DNA of 64,000 nucleotides from Erythrobacteraceae bacterium (GCA_027489065.1 JAIYAM010000038.1:50089-114088); one strand, 5' to 3'; counted from the first letter of the stretch, positions 35,266-45,048 are shown. Numbers and translations are program-made. Notes: generated by a model from the letters alone, not told the origin.

Positions 35266-35448
35266 AATTCGACCTCTGGGTTAGCGTACAGCTCTGATCG
35301 CATATCTATCGACAGTAAACGGTAGATGACGATTCAGTAGCCACCACCCCTCCGCCGCCGCTTCCACGCGCCCCGCCGCTTGCACCGTCGCCCGCTTTGC
35401 GCGAAGACGCATCGCAAATTGAAACCAATGTCCGAACGGGAGAACGAC

Positions 35449-36879
35449 ATGGCCGACGACCGCCGCGAAGAACTCGAAGCCCTGCTGGCGCGCCAGCGTG
35501 CCGCCTTCACGGCCTCGCGCCCCGAGGCGCTGTCGCAGCGCAAGGATCGCATCAAGCGCGCCATTGCGCTGGTGAAGGATCACGGCGAGGCCTTCGCCAA
35601 GGCGATGAGCGCCGATTTCGGCAGCCGTTCGGTGCACCAGTCGATGCTGACCGACATCGCGGCGACCGTGGGCGCGGGCAATCATGCGCTCAAGCACATC
35701 GACCAGTGGGCCAAGCCCGAAAAGCGCAAGGTCCAGTTCCCGCTCGGGCTGCTGGGTGCGAGGGCTGAACTGCGCTTCGAGCCCAAGGGCGTGATCGGCA
35801 TCCTCTCGCCTTGGAACTTCCCCATCCAGCTTGCCTTCGGCCCGCTTATGCAGGTGCTCGCCGCGGGCAACCGGGCGATGATCAAGCCCTCGGAATTCAC
35901 CGAGCGCACCAGCGATCTTATGGCGGAGCTGACGGCGGAATATTTCGCGCCCGAGGAAGTCGCGGTCGTTACCGGCAGCCCGGAAGTCGCTGCAGCGTTC
36001 TCCTCGCTGCCTTTCGATCACCTCGTCTTTACCGGATCGACCGCGACCGGTCGCCGCGTGATGCAGGCGGCCGCGGTGAACCTCGTGCCGGTGACGCTCG
36101 AGCTGGGCGGCAAGTCGCCGGTGGTGCTCGGACGCAGCGCCGATTTCGCCAAGGCGGGCGAGCGCATCGCGATCGGCAAGATGATGAACGCAGGCCAGAT
36201 CTGCCTCGCGCCCGATTATCTGATGGTGCCCGAGGACAAGGCCGACGAGGCGGTCGCGGGTGTCACCGGAGCGGCGGCAGCGATGTATCCGCGGATTCTC
36301 GACAATGACGACTATGCGTCGATCGTCTCCGACCGCCATTTCGAGCGGCTCCAGGGCCTCGTTGCCGACGCGAAGGGCAAGGGCGCCGAGGTGATCGAGG
36401 TCAATCCAGGGCAAGAGGATTTCGGCAATGCCAACCAGCGCAAGATGCCGCTGACTGTCCTGCGCGGGGTCAGTGACGACATGACCGTGATGCAGGAGGA
36501 AATCTTCGGCCCCGTGCTGCCGGTGATGACCTACAAGGCGGTCGATCAGGCGATCGACTACATCAACGAGCACGACCGTCCGCTCGGCCTCTATTACTTC
36601 GGCGAGGACAAGAGCGAGCAGGAGCGGGTGCTGACCCGCACGATCTCGGGCGGCGTGACCACCAATGACGTGGTGTTCCATGTCTCGATGGAGGACCTGC
36701 CGTTCGGCGGCGTCGGCCCTTCGGGGATGGGCAGCTACCACGCGGTCGAGGGCTTCCGCGAGTTCAGCCATGCGCGCGCCGTTTATCACCAGCCCAAGAT
36801 CGACATCGCCAAGCTCGGTGGGCTGAAGCCGCCCTATGGCAAGGCGACAGAGGCAGCCGCGGCTCGCATGATGAAGTAG
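35449..36879 (+). CDS. calB: Coniferyl aldehyde dehydrogenase-type aldehyde dehydrogenase
   Basis: A 476-residue NAD(P)-dependent aldehyde dehydrogenase. The catalytic Cys252 is in NAGQICLAPDY, the general base Glu in LELGGKSP, the cofactor loop is FTGSTATGR, and SPWNFPIQL is a family hallmark. The closest named type, by my reading of the C-terminal HVSMEDLPFGG and LKPPYG motifs, is coniferyl aldehyde dehydrogenase (CalB), which oxidises coniferyl aldehyde to ferulate; related enzymes act on fatty aldehydes. The ATG at 35449 has GGGAG at good spacing, while an ATG at 35428 does not. No lignin-aromatic genes are adjacent, so the substrate remains open. Confidence 0.88.
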   Translation: MADDRREELEALLARQRAAFTASRPEALSQRKDRIKRAIALVKDHGEAFAKAMSADFGSRSVHQSMLTDIAATVGAGNHALKHIDQWAKPEKRKVQFPLGLLGARAELRFEPKGVIGILSPWNFPIQLAFGPLMQVLAAGNRAMIKPSEFTERTSDLMAELTAEYFAPEEVAVVTGSPEVAAAFSSLPFDHLVFTGSTATGRRVMQAAAVNLVPVTLELGGKSPVVLGRSADFAKAGERIAIGKMMNAGQICLAPDYLMVPEDKADEAVAGVTGAAAAMYPRILDNDDYASIVSDRHFERLQGLVADAKGKGAEVIEVNPGQEDFGNANQRKMPLTVLRGVSDDMTVMQEEIFGPVLPVMTYKAVDQAIDYINEHDRPLGLYYFGEDKSEQERVLTRTISGGVTTNDVVFHVSMEDLPFGGVGPSGMGSYHAVEGFREFSHARAVYHQPKIDIAKLGGLKPPYGKATEAAAARMMK

Positions 36880-36894
36880 GCAGGGGGCGCTCGG

Positions 36895-36909
36895 GCGGCA
36901 AACTGCCGC
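36895..36909 (+). terminator. Short hairpin after the aldehyde dehydrogenase gene
   Basis: GCGGCA (36895-36900) and TGCCGC (36904-36909) form a 6-bp stem with a 3-base loop 15 bases after the stop. No T-tract. A second imperfect hairpin (36938-36956) follows, before nuoA. Either could belong to termination or to the nuo leader. Confidence 0.3.
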
Positions 36910-37023
36910 AACGCGTGTTCCAATTCGTGCAACATACCTTGGGGCATTTCCCCGAGTCGCACCCTTGCGCCGACGTTGCTACAGGCTTAGGGCGCACGCG
37001 GGATTAATAGCTTGGACATCGCC

Positions 37024-37398
37024 GTGGTCGACCTCAGCCAGTATCTGCCGATACTGTTATTCGTGCTCGTGGCTCTCGGGCTTTCGGTGCTCTTCGTGGT
37101 CGCGCCGATGGCGGTCTCGCGGCTCACCGGGGTGCACAATCCCGATGCCGAGAAGCTTTCCGAATACGAGTGCGGCTTCCCCGCCTTCGAGGATGCGCGC
37201 AGCCAGTTCGACGTGCGCTTCTACCTCGTCGCGATCAGCTTCATCGTCTTCGATCTCGAGGCCGCGTTCCTGTTCCCCTGGGCGGTCAGCCTCGATGTCA
37301 CAGGTTGGACCGGATGGGGCGGGATGATGGTATTCCTGTTCATCCTCGCGGTCGGCCTTGCCTATGAATGGAAGAAAGGGGCGTTGGACTGGGAATGA
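37024..37398 (+). CDS. nuoA: NADH-quinone oxidoreductase subunit A
   Basis: A 124-residue, three-TM complex I subunit at the join of the hydrophilic and membrane arms. The conserved loop [16 protein letters not shown] includes the Glu/Cys pattern of NuoA (ND3), and the last helix region reads [16 protein letters not shown] prefer the GTG at 37024, which gives [10 protein letters not shown] as in relatives; a TTG at 37012 would add four residues. It heads the nuo operon after a 144-base gap likely to hold the promoter. Its stop overlaps nuoB. Confidence 0.95.
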   Translation: MVDLSQYLPILLFVLVALGLSVLFVVAPMAVSRLTGVHNPDAEKLSEYECGFPAFEDARSQFDVRFYLVAISFIVFDLEAAFLFPWAVSLDVTGWTGWGGMMVFLFILAVGLAYEWKKGALDWE

Positions 37399-37973
37399 CC
37401 AATATCGTTTCTCCTCCCCAGGGATTGCCTGACATTTCGGCACTGACAAACGCACCCGGCGGCGCCGTGAAGGCGCCGGATGCGGATTTCTTCAACTCGC
37501 TCCAGACCGAGGTCGGCGAGAAGGGCTTCCTCGTCACCTCGACCGAGGAGCTGTTCCAGTGGGCGCGCACCGGCAGCTTGTGGTGGATGACCTTCGGCCT
37601 TGCGTGCTGCGCGGTCGAGATGATCCACGCCAACATGCCGCGCTTCGACATGGAGCGGTTCGGCGCCGCGCCGCGCGCCTCCCCGCGCCAGTCGGACGTG
37701 ATGATCGTGGCGGGCACGCTGTGCAACAAGATGGCCCCGGCGCTGCGCAAGGTCTACGACCAGATGTCGGACCCCAAATACGTGATCTCGATGGGCAGCT
37801 GCGCCAATGGCGGCGGCTATTACCACTACTCCTATTCGGTGGTGCGCGGCTGCGACCGCATCGTGCCGGTCGACATCTATGTCCCCGGCTGCCCGCCGAG
37901 CGCCGAGGCGCTGCTCTACGGCGTCATGCAATTGCAGCGGAAGATCCGCCGCATCGGCACGATCGAGAGGTAA
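37395..37973 (+). CDS. nuoB: NADH-quinone oxidoreductase subunit B
   Basis: A 192-residue subunit that holds cluster N2, the last [4Fe-4S] before quinone. Ligand motifs are the tandem Cys in [18 protein letters not shown] and [10 protein letters not shown]. The start ATG overlaps the nuoA stop by ATGA, and the in-frame sequence upstream is the nuoA gene read in another frame. The N-terminal 35 residues are variable. Confidence 0.97.
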   Translation: MTNIVSPPQGLPDISALTNAPGGAVKAPDADFFNSLQTEVGEKGFLVTSTEELFQWARTGSLWWMTFGLACCAVEMIHANMPRFDMERFGAAPRASPRQSDVMIVAGTLCNKMAPALRKVYDQMSDPKYVISMGSCANGGGYYHYSYSVVRGCDRIVPVDIYVPGCPPSAEALLYGVMQLQRKIRRIGTIER

Positions 37974-37978
37974 GCGCG

Positions 37979-38770
37979 ATGGCTGTTGTCCACTCGGCCC
38001 CCAAGTTCGCCTCCAACGAAGGCGTGATCGACGCCGTCGCCGAGACCATCTCGGTCTGGCTGATCGAGGCCACCGAAGCGCACGGCGAGGTGATCTTCCG
38101 CGTCGAACGCGATGCGATCCCGCGCGTGCTGGCGATCCTGCGCGACGATCATGCCTACCAGCAGCTCATGGAAATCGCCGGGGTCGACTACCCCAGCCGC
38201 CCCGAGCGCTTCGAGGTCGTCTACATGCTCCAGAGCCTCACCAAGAACCACCGCGTGATGGTCAAGTGCTCGGCCTCGGAAGACACGCCCGTGCCGACCG
38301 TCACCACCCTGTGGCCCAACGCCGGCTGGCTCGAGCGCGAGGTGTTCGACATGTTCGGCGTGACCTTCGCCGGCAACCCGGACCTGCGCCGCATCCTCAC
38401 CGACTACGGCTTCGAGGGGCACCCGTTCCGCAAGGACTTCCCGATGACGGGCTATACCGAACTGCGCTATTCCGAAGAGGAGAAGCGCGTGGTGTACGAA
38501 CCTGTCGTGCTGCCGCAGGAAATGCGGACCTTCGACTTCCTCAGCCCGTGGGAAGGTGCGGACTACGTGTTGCCGGGTGACGAGAAGTCGCGCGGCACGC
38601 CGCCTGTGGCCGAGGCCAAGACGACGGAAAACACCGGCCAGACCGGCGCGGGCAAGGCCGCCGACAAGGCCGCTGCCAAGATCGTCTCCCCGCCGCCGCC
38701 GATCCAGAAGGACACCGGCAAACCCGCGCCCGGAGCCCCGGATCCCACCTCGAAGGAGGGTGGCCGATGA
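37979..38770 (+). CDS. nuoC: NADH-quinone oxidoreductase subunit C
   Basis: A 263-residue complex I 30-kDa subunit (not fused to NuoD). The family block [20 protein letters not shown] and the following [16 protein letters not shown] are intact (each read in part). After residue about 201 the protein carries an extra 60-residue tail rich in Ala, Lys, Pro and Thr, probably disordered. It overlaps nuoD by ATGA. Confidence 0.96.
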   Translation: MAVVHSAPKFASNEGVIDAVAETISVWLIEATEAHGEVIFRVERDAIPRVLAILRDDHAYQQLMEIAGVDYPSRPERFEVVYMLQSLTKNHRVMVKCSASEDTPVPTVTTLWPNAGWLEREVFDMFGVTFAGNPDLRRILTDYGFEGHPFRKDFPMTGYTELRYSEEEKRVVYEPVVLPQEMRTFDFLSPWEGADYVLPGDEKSRGTPPVAEAKTTENTGQTGAGKAADKAAAKIVSPPPPIQKDTGKPAPGAPDPTSKEGGR

Positions 38771-39978
38771 GCATGCAACGCGAGGAATCGCTCACCACCA
38801 CCGGTGAGGTGATCACCAACTACACGATCAACTTCGGCCCCCAGCATCCCGCCGCGCACGGCGTCTTGCGCATGGTGATGGAGCTCGACGGCGAGGTGAT
38901 CGAGCGGATCGACCCGCATGTCGGCCTGCTCCACCGCGGCACCGAAAAGCTGATCGAGCAGAAGACCTATCTTCAGGCGCTGCCCTACTTCGACCGGCTC
39001 GACTATTGCTCGCCGCTGGCGATGGAGCACACCTGGGTGCTCGCCATCGAGAAGCTGCTCAACCTCGAAGTCCCCGAGCGGGCGCAATATCTGCGCGTGC
39101 TGTTCGCCGAGCTGACCCGCATCTGCAACCACCTGCTCAACATGGGCGCGCACATCCTCGACGTCGGCGCCTTCACGCCGAACCTGTGGATCATGGACCT
39201 GCGCGAGGATTGCCTGAACTTCTTCGAGCGGGCGTCGGGCGCGCGCATGCACTCGGCATGGTTCCGCCCGGGCGGCGTCCACCAGGACGTGCCGGAAAAG
39301 CTGCTCGTCGACATCGGCGACTGGCTCGACAACCGCTTCTTCCAGCTCTTCGAAGACGCGATGAGCCTCGTGCTCGACAACCGCATCTTCAAGCAGCGCA
39401 ATGTCGATATCGCGGTGGTCAGCCGCGAGGATGCGATCGCATGGGGTTTCTCCGGCCCGATGATCCGCGCTGCCGGCATCCCTTGGGACCTGCGCAAATC
39501 GCAGCCCTACGACGTCTATGACCGCATGGAGTTCGACATCCCGGTCGGCACCAACAGCGATTGCTACGATCGCTTCATGGTGCGCGTGAAGGAAGTCTAC
39601 GAGAGCGCCAAGATCATCCGCCAGTGCCTGCGCGACATGCCGCAAGGCCCGATCGCCAGCAGCGACAGCAAGGTCGTGCCCCCCAAGCGCGGCGAGATGA
39701 AGCAGTCGATGGAAGCGCTGATCCACCACTTCAAGCTCTACACCGAAGGCTTCCACGTGCCTGCGGGCGAGGTTTACGTTGCGACCGAAAGCCCCAAGGG
39801 CGAATTCGGCGTCTATCTCGTCAGTGACGGCACAAACAAGCCCTACCGCTGCAAGATCCGCCCCACCGCCTTCTCGCACCTTCAGGCGATGGACTTCATG
39901 TCCAAGGGCCACATGCTCCCCGACGCGACCGCTATTCTGGGCGCGATCGACGTGGTGTTCGGGGAGTGCGACCGGTGA
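38767..39978 (+). CDS. nuoD: NADH-quinone oxidoreductase subunit D
   Basis: A 403-residue 49-kDa subunit lining the quinone pocket. Family motifs seen are [14 protein letters not shown] with the key His, [12 protein letters not shown], and the C-terminal FGECDR, where the protein ends with the Asp-Arg of the NiFe-hydrogenase-like fold. Length is normal. The stop overlaps a GTG start of the SnoaL-like gene. Confidence 0.97.
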   Translation: MSMQREESLTTTGEVITNYTINFGPQHPAAHGVLRMVMELDGEVIERIDPHVGLLHRGTEKLIEQKTYLQALPYFDRLDYCSPLAMEHTWVLAIEKLLNLEVPERAQYLRVLFAELTRICNHLLNMGAHILDVGAFTPNLWIMDLREDCLNFFERASGARMHSAWFRPGGVHQDVPEKLLVDIGDWLDNRFFQLFEDAMSLVLDNRIFKQRNVDIAVVSREDAIAWGFSGPMIRAAGIPWDLRKSQPYDVYDRMEFDIPVGTNSDCYDRFMVRVKEVYESAKIIRQCLRDMPQGPIASSDSKVVPPKRGEMKQSMEALIHHFKLYTEGFHVPAGEVYVATESPKGEFGVYLVSDGTNKPYRCKIRPTAFSHLQAMDFMSKGHMLPDATAILGAIDVVFGECDR

Positions 39979-40325
39979 GCAACCTCGACACCGCCAAGGC
40001 GATGATCGACGCCTACAACGCGCAGGACGTCGACGCCTATGTCGCGTTCATGACCGACGATGCCTGCGAAGCGAATTATCGCGGCGATGTCGTGCGGGAA
40101 GGCAAGGCAGGCACGCGTTCCGGGCTTGCCGCCGCCTTCGCGCGCTGGCCGCAGAACCGTGCCGAAATCACGCAGGCGCAGGCCATCGGCAACTATGTCC
40201 TGATGCGCGAACACGTGACCCGCGGCCCTGCGACCGACGGCTCGCCGCTGGTCGAGCCTTTCGATGTGATCGCCGTCTATTCCTTCGAGGGCGACAAGTG
40301 CTCTCGCGTGGAGTTCATCCGCTAA
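39975..40325 (+). CDS. SnoaL/NTF2-like protein inserted between nuoD and nuoE
   Basis: A 116-residue cone-shaped-fold protein: NTF2/SnoaL pattern with an N-terminal helix [20 protein letters not shown], strands [15 protein letters not shown] and [17 protein letters not shown], and terminal [16 protein letters not shown] (each read in part). The GTG at 39975 overlaps the nuoD stop (GTGA), and its own stop overlaps nuoE by one base (TAATG), so it is translated as part of the nuo operon. SnoaL-like folds serve as small enzymes or binding proteins; a link with complex I is suggested only by position. Confidence 0.82.
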   Translation: MSNLDTAKAMIDAYNAQDVDAYVAFMTDDACEANYRGDVVREGKAGTRSGLAAAFARWPQNRAEITQAQAIGNYVLMREHVTRGPATDGSPLVEPFDVIAVYSFEGDKCSRVEFIR

Positions 40326-40993
40326 TGGCTGACCGTACCCCCGCTCCCGATACCCCCGAACTGCGCGCCCGCTGGAGCGCGTTCGAATGGACGCCGGAGA
40401 ACCGCAAGACCGCCGACTGGCACATCGCCAAGTATCCCGAAGGGCGTGCACGCTCGGCGGTGATGCCGCTGCTCGATCTGGCCCAGAGGCAGGTCGGCGC
40501 GGAGACCAATACGCAGGGGTGGCTGCCGCTGCCGGTGATCGAGTATGTCGCGGCCTATCTCGGGATGCCGGTGATCCGCGTGCTCGAAGTCGCCAGCTTC
40601 TACTTCATGTACAACCTGCGCCCCGTGGGCAAATTCCACGTGCAGGTGTGCGGCACGACGCCCTGCATGCTGCGCGGCAGCGACGACATCATGGCCGCCT
40701 GCAAGAAGCGCGGGATGGTGAAGGGCGGGATTTCGGCGGACGGGCTGTGGACCCTCACCGAAGTCGAATGCATGGGCAATTGCGCGACCGCACCGATGGT
40801 CCAGATCAACGACGACAATTACGAAGACCTGACGCCCGAGCGCCTCGACGCGGTGCTCGATGCGCTCGCTGCCGGGCAGACGCCCAAGGCGGGCACGCAG
40901 GAGCCGGGTCGTCACACCTCCGAGCCTTCGGGCGGGCCGACCACCTTGCAGGACATGGTCGGCGCCAATCACGATTACCGGGGGGAATGGTGA
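40325..40993 (+). CDS. nuoE: NADH-quinone oxidoreductase subunit E
   Basis: A 222-residue 24-kDa subunit with cluster N1a ligands in VCGTTPCMLRGS and VECMGNCATAP. The thioredoxin-like fold is preceded by the helical TNTQGWLPLPVIEYVAAYL region (in part). A C-terminal tail after about residue 178 is Thr/Gly/Pro-rich. It starts on TAATG with the SnoaL-like gene and ends overlapping the first of three tiny membrane-protein genes. Confidence 0.96.
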   Translation: MADRTPAPDTPELRARWSAFEWTPENRKTADWHIAKYPEGRARSAVMPLLDLAQRQVGAETNTQGWLPLPVIEYVAAYLGMPVIRVLEVASFYFMYNLRPVGKFHVQVCGTTPCMLRGSDDIMAACKKRGMVKGGISADGLWTLTEVECMGNCATAPMVQINDDNYEDLTPERLDAVLDALAAGQTPKAGTQEPGRHTSEPSGGPTTLQDMVGANHDYRGEW

Positions 40994-41163
40994 TGGAAAA
41001 GAAGATCGAACAGGGCGGCGGCGTCCTCGGTCTGATCTTTCTGGCGGTTGCCGTGATCAAGTTGGTGCAGGGTGATGGCTGGGTGACCTGGGCGATCCTC
41101 GCGTTCCTGTTCGGCGGCTTCACGGCGGCGGCGCGGATCTGGCAGGGGCGCGGCCGCTCGTGA
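40993..41163 (+). CDS. Tiny membrane protein 1 between nuoE and nuoF (56 aa)
   Basis: A 56-residue protein with two predicted TM helices (about residues 10-24, GVLGLIFLAVAVIKL, and 31-47, VTWAILAFLFGGFTAAA) and a basic C-terminus. Its ATG overlaps the nuoE stop by one base and its stop overlaps the next small gene, so expression with nuo is expected. I do not recognise a family. It might be a lineage-specific supernumerary subunit or assembly factor. Confidence 0.65.
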   Translation: MEKKIEQGGGVLGLIFLAVAVIKLVQGDGWVTWAILAFLFGGFTAAARIWQGRGRS

Positions 41164-41303
41164 ACGAGATCATCTACATCCTCGTCGCGCTGGTGCTCGC
41201 CTTCATCGCCTTCAAGGTGCTGATGGGGCTGCTGCGCGTCGGCGTGATCCTCGTCATCGTGGTGGGGCTGGCGGTCGCCTATTCGCAAGGGAGCTTCGGA
41301 TGA
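41160..41303 (+). CDS. Tiny membrane protein 2 between nuoE and nuoF (47 aa)
   Basis: A 47-residue frame that starts with GTG at 41160 (GTGA overlap with the preceding stop) and ends at TGA 41301-41303 (ATGA overlap with the next gene). The product is nearly all hydrophobic: IIYILVALVLAFIAFKVLM then VGVILVIVVGLAVAY, so one long or two short TM helices. Coding status rests on perfect chaining with both neighbours and on the membrane-like composition. Function unknown. Confidence 0.6.
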   Translation: MNEIIYILVALVLAFIAFKVLMGLLRVGVILVIVVGLAVAYSQGSFG

Positions 41304-41488
41304 ACGGCCTGACGCTTCTGTTCGCGATCCTCGGTATCACCGGCTTTGCCGGCGGCGCGGTTTTGAGCGTGACGGGCCAGAACGAGATGGGCGTGGTCCT
41401 GATGGGCCTCGGCCTTGTCTTTCAGGTGATTTCGCTGGTGCGCATCAAGCGCGCCAAAAAGAGGGATGGCAGCAATGCTCGCGGATAA
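41300..41488 (+). CDS. Tiny membrane protein 3 between nuoE and nuoF (62 aa)
   Basis: A 62-residue protein with two TM helices ([19 protein letters not shown] and [16 protein letters not shown]) and a strongly basic tail ([10 protein letters not shown]), consistent with the tail being cytoplasmic. It starts by ATGA overlap and its end runs 14 bases into nuoF. No family recognised. Confidence 0.65.
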   Translation: MNGLTLLFAILGITGFAGGAVLSVTGQNEMGVVLMGLGLVFQVISLVRIKRAKKRDGSNARG

Positions 41489-42767
41489 GGACCGCATCTT
41501 CACCAATGTCTACGGCTTCCAGGACTGGGGCCTGAAGGCAGCCCAGGCGCGCGGCGACTGGGACGACACCAAGGCGCTGCTCGCGCGCGGGCAGGATGCG
41601 ATCATCGAGGAGATCAAGGCTTCGGGCCTGCGCGGCCGGGGCGGGGCGGGTTTCCCGACCGGTCTGAAGTGGTCCTTCATGCCCAAGGAATCGCGCGACG
41701 GTCGTCCGAGCTTCCTCGTCATCAATGCCGACGAATCCGAGCCGGGCAGCTGCAAGGACCGCGAGATCCTGCGCCACGATCCGCACAAGCTGGTCGAAGG
41801 CGCACTGGTCGCCGGCTTCGCGATGCGCGCGCGGGCGGCCTATATCTACGTGCGCGGCGAATACATCCGCGAGGCCGAGACACTCCAGAAGGCGATCGAC
41901 GAGGCCTATGCGGCAGGCTTCCTCGGCAAGGACGCCTGCGGTTCGGGCTACGATTTCGACGTCTTCATGCACCGCGGCGCGGGCGCTTACATCTGCGGCG
42001 AAGAAACCGCGATGATTGAGAGCCTCGAAGGCAAGAAGGGCCAGCCGCGTCTGAAGCCCCCGTTCCCGGCGGGCGCGGGCCTCTATGGCTGCCCCACGAC
42101 GGTCAACAACGTTGAAAGCATCGCGGTCGCGCCGACGATCCTGCGGCGCGGGGCCTCGTGGTTCAGCTCCTTCGGGCGCGAGAACAACAAGGGCACCAAG
42201 CTGTTCCAGATCAGCGGCCACGTGGAAAAGCCTTGCGTCGTCGAAGAGGCGATGAGCATCTCCTTCGAGGAGCTGATCGAGAAGCACTGCGGCGGCATTC
42301 GCGGCGGGTGGGACAATCTGCTGGCGGTGATCCCCGGCGGCTCGTCCGTGCCGCTGGTGCCTGCCGCGCAGATCCGTAACGCCCCGATGGACTTCGACGG
42401 GCTCAAGGAACTGGGCTCGGGCCTCGGCACGGCGGCGGTGATCGTCATGGACAAGTCCACCGACATCGTCCGCGCGATCAGCCGCCTCAGCTATTTCTAC
42501 AAGCACGAAAGCTGCGGCCAGTGCACTCCCTGCCGCGAAGGCACGGGCTGGATGTGGCGCATGATGGAGCGCCTGCGCACGGGCGACGCGGCGATCGAGG
42601 AGATCGACATGCTCCACGAGGTGACCAAGCAGGTCGAAGGCCACACCATCTGCGCGCTGGGCGACGCCGCCGCATGGCCGATCCAGGGCCTCATCCGCCA
42701 TTTCCGCCCCGAGCTTGAGCGGCGGATCAACGAGCATAACGCCAAGTTTGCAGAGGCAGCCGAGTAA
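41475..42767 (+). CDS. nuoF: NADH-quinone oxidoreductase subunit F
   Basis: A 430-residue 51-kDa subunit that binds NADH and FMN. The NADH loop is [13 protein letters not shown], the FMN region includes [14 protein letters not shown], and the N3 [4Fe-4S] ligands are in [12 protein letters not shown] with the distal Cys in HTICALGD. The ATG at 41475 (MLADKDRIF) is preferred over 41466 because AGAGGGA sits 8 bases before it and it matches relatives. Confidence 0.97.
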   Translation: MLADKDRIFTNVYGFQDWGLKAAQARGDWDDTKALLARGQDAIIEEIKASGLRGRGGAGFPTGLKWSFMPKESRDGRPSFLVINADESEPGSCKDREILRHDPHKLVEGALVAGFAMRARAAYIYVRGEYIREAETLQKAIDEAYAAGFLGKDACGSGYDFDVFMHRGAGAYICGEETAMIESLEGKKGQPRLKPPFPAGAGLYGCPTTVNNVESIAVAPTILRRGASWFSSFGRENNKGTKLFQISGHVEKPCVVEEAMSISFEELIEKHCGGIRGGWDNLLAVIPGGSSVPLVPAAQIRNAPMDFDGLKELGSGLGTAAVIVMDKSTDIVRAISRLSYFYKHESCGQCTPCREGTGWMWRMMERLRTGDAAIEEIDMLHEVTKQVEGHTICALGDAAAWPIQGLIRHFRPELERRINEHNAKFAEAAE

Positions 42768-44782
42768 TGCCCAAGGTCACCGTAGACGGTCAGGAAATCG
42801 AGGTCCCGGCGGGCGCGACTGTGCTGCAGGCGTGCGAGCTGGCGGGCAAGGAAATCCCGCGCTTCTGCTATCATGAACGCCTCAGCATTGCCGGCAATTG
42901 CCGCATGTGCCTTGTCGAAGTGAAGCCCGGGCCGCCCAAGCCGCAGGCCTCCTGCGCGCTCCCTGCCACCGATGGTCAGGAAATCCGCACCGACAGTCCG
43001 ATGGTCAAGAAGGCCCGCGAAGGGGTGATGGAGTTCCTGCTCATCAACCACCCGCTCGATTGCCCGATCTGCGATCAGGGCGGCGAGTGCGATTTGCAGG
43101 ATCAGGCGGTCGCCTATGGCCGCGGCGGCTCGCGCTATCACGAGAACAAGCGCGCAGTGACCGAGAAGTACATGGGCCCGCTGATCAAGACGATCATGAC
43201 CCGCTGCATCCACTGCACCCGCTGCGTGCGCTTCTCGGAAGAGATCGCGGGCGTGGACGAGATCGGCGCGCTGTACCGCGGCGAGGACATGCAGATCACG
43301 ACCTACCTCGAGAAGGCGGCGGCGCACGAGCTTTCGGCCAACGTCATCGACCTGTGCCCGGTCGGCGCACTGACCTCGCGGCCCTATGCCTTCGAGGCGC
43401 GGCCGTGGGAGCTGAAGAAGACGCTGAGCATCGACGTCTCGGACGCGGTGGGGGCGAACATCACGCTCCATTCGCGCGGCCGCGAAGTGATGCGCGCCCT
43501 CCCGCGCGTCAACGACGACGTCAACGAGGAGTGGCTGTCGGACAAGGGCCGCTATCAGGTCGACGGGCTCGGCAAGCGCCGCCTCGACCGCGTGTGGGTG
43601 CGCCGTGATGGCAAGCTCCAGCCGGCTGACTGGGCGCAAGCCTTCGGCATGATCGCGGGCGCTCTGGAAGGCGACACAGCGAGCATCGCGGCGGTCGCGG
43701 GCGATCTGCTCGATGCCGAGACGATGTTCGCCGCCAAGGCTTTGGTGAACGCCTGCGGGTCGCAGCTCACCGAAGCGCGCCAGACCGGCATGACCTATGA
43801 CGTGTCGAACCTGGCGGCGGTGAACTTCAACAGCACCTTTGCGGGGATCGAGACCGCTGACGCCATCCTCATCATCGGCAGCAATGTTCGCTGGGAAGCC
43901 GCGCTGCTCAACGTCCGCCTGCGCAAGGCGGTGAAGGCGGGAGCCAAGGTCTATATCATCGGCCCCGCGTGGGAGCCGACCTATCCGGCGACCTTCCTCG
44001 GCAGCGATCTCAAGCTCCTCAACCGCATTCCCAAGGAGTTGGGCGACGCGATGAAGAACGCCAAGCGCCCGGCGGTGGTCGTGGGCGCAGCGGCGCTGGC
44101 CAAGGGCGCGCTTCCGGCGGCGCTCAAGCTGGTGAGCAAGTTCGATCTGGTGCGTGATGATTGGAACGGCTTCAACGTGCTGCACATTTCGGCGGCGCGG
44201 ATGGCTTCGCTCATGCTCGGCTTCACGCTGCCCGGCGGGATGGGCGACATCGCCAAGGCCGCGCCCAAGGTGCTGCTCAGCCTCGGCGCGGACGAGATGG
44301 ATTACGCGCCCTACGCTGGATCGCTGAAGGTCTATATCGGCCACCACGGCGACAAGGGCGCGCATCACGCCGACATCATCCTGCCCGGTGCCTCCTATGC
44401 CGAGAAGGATGGAACCTACGTCAACGCCGAAGGCCGTGTGCAGTTCGCCGAGAAGGCGGTCTTCGCCCCCGGCGATGCGCGCGAGGACTGGACCATCCTG
44501 CGCGCGCTGGCTGACGCGCTGGGCGTAACGGTCGGCTTCGACAGCTTCAGCGAATTGCAGTCCAGGATGATCGCCGCCGTGCCCTCGCTGGGCGAAGAGG
44601 GCCTCGCGGATTACGGTGCGCTGCCCAAGGCGGACAGCGGCGCCAAGTTCGAGGGTGAGCTTGCCGGCTATCCGATCAAGGACTTCTACCTCACCAACGC
44701 AATCGCCCGCGCCAGCGCGGTGATGCAGCGCTGCTCGGACGAGCTGCTGCACGGGGCGGACGTGCGGGAGGCTGCGGAGTGA
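42767..44782 (+). CDS. nuoG: NADH-quinone oxidoreductase subunit G
   Basis: A 671-residue 75-kDa subunit. The N-terminal ferredoxin domain has N1b ligands in FCYHERLSIAGNCRMCLV; the His-ligated N5 region and the N4 motif CIHCTRCVRF follow, then the molybdopterin-oxidoreductase-like domain without a molybdenum site. Length is short-form mitochondrial/alphaproteobacterial type. The start overlaps nuoF (TAATG) and the end overlaps the next small gene (GTGA). Confidence 0.97.
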   Translation: MPKVTVDGQEIEVPAGATVLQACELAGKEIPRFCYHERLSIAGNCRMCLVEVKPGPPKPQASCALPATDGQEIRTDSPMVKKAREGVMEFLLINHPLDCPICDQGGECDLQDQAVAYGRGGSRYHENKRAVTEKYMGPLIKTIMTRCIHCTRCVRFSEEIAGVDEIGALYRGEDMQITTYLEKAAAHELSANVIDLCPVGALTSRPYAFEARPWELKKTLSIDVSDAVGANITLHSRGREVMRALPRVNDDVNEEWLSDKGRYQVDGLGKRRLDRVWVRRDGKLQPADWAQAFGMIAGALEGDTASIAAVAGDLLDAETMFAAKALVNACGSQLTEARQTGMTYDVSNLAAVNFNSTFAGIETADAILIIGSNVRWEAALLNVRLRKAVKAGAKVYIIGPAWEPTYPATFLGSDLKLLNRIPKELGDAMKNAKRPAVVVGAAALAKGALPAALKLVSKFDLVRDDWNGFNVLHISAARMASLMLGFTLPGGMGDIAKAAPKVLLSLGADEMDYAPYAGSLKVYIGHHGDKGAHHADIILPGASYAEKDGTYVNAEGRVQFAEKAVFAPGDAREDWTILRALADALGVTVGFDSFSELQSRMIAAVPSLGEEGLADYGALPKADSGAKFEGELAGYPIKDFYLTNAIARASAVMQRCSDELLHGADVREAAE

Positions 44783-45048
44783 CTCTGAAGTCGATCCTCT
44801 TTGTGTCGTTCGTCATTGCGATCGTCATGCTTGTCGGGACTGCCTTCTTGGCCGCCGTCAGCAATGACACCGCAACGCATGGGCAGGGGCCTCTGAACCC
44901 ACGCGATGTGGATTCTGTTCGGCAGATGGCGAAGGGTGCCTTCAGCGCCCTCGTGCCGGTCGTTGCCGGACTAGGAATTCTCGTCATTGCCCTCGGAACT
45001 GCGTTGAAAATGGTTTGGGCTAATAGGCAGAAGGAGGCGGCGGAATGA
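44779..45048 (+). CDS. Small membrane protein between nuoG and nuoH, gene 1 (89 aa)
   Basis: An 89-residue protein with two TM helices (ILFVSFVIAIVMLVGTAFL and ALVPVVAGLGILVIALGTAL) flanking a polar loop, and a basic/acidic C-terminal tail ([10 protein letters not shown]). The GTG start overlaps the nuoG stop; the stop overlaps the next gene by ATGA. No family recognised. Composition is slightly lower in GC than the nuo genes (35/60 counted at 44821-44880). Confidence 0.7.
   Translation: MTLKSILFVSFVIAIVMLVGTAFLAAVSNDTATHGQGPLNPRDVDSVRQMAKGAFSALVPVVAGLGILVIALGTALKMVWANRQKEAAE

Larger units (their letters stand above)
33790..35330. other. Low-GC accessory island with two unknown genes
   Basis: Base composition drops sharply here: hand counts give 28/60 G+C at 33961-34020, 23/60 at 34441-34500 and 30/60 at 34981-35040, against 39/60 at 36001-36060 in the next housekeeping gene. 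Codon use is also unlike the rest (many A/T-ending codons). I found no integrase, transposase, tRNA or clear flanking direct repeats, so the mode of acquisition is unknown. Boundaries are approximate. Confidence 0.75.

Noticed and set aside
35304..35327. Imperfect inverted repeat (ATCTATC/GGTAGAT) near the right edge of the island as an attachment site or terminator
   Set aside because: It has a mismatch, no T-tract, and no matching copy at the left edge.
33700..35330. tRNA or integrase marking the island as a classical genomic island
   Set aside because: I found no tRNA-like cloverleaf, integrase, transposase or IS ends around it.
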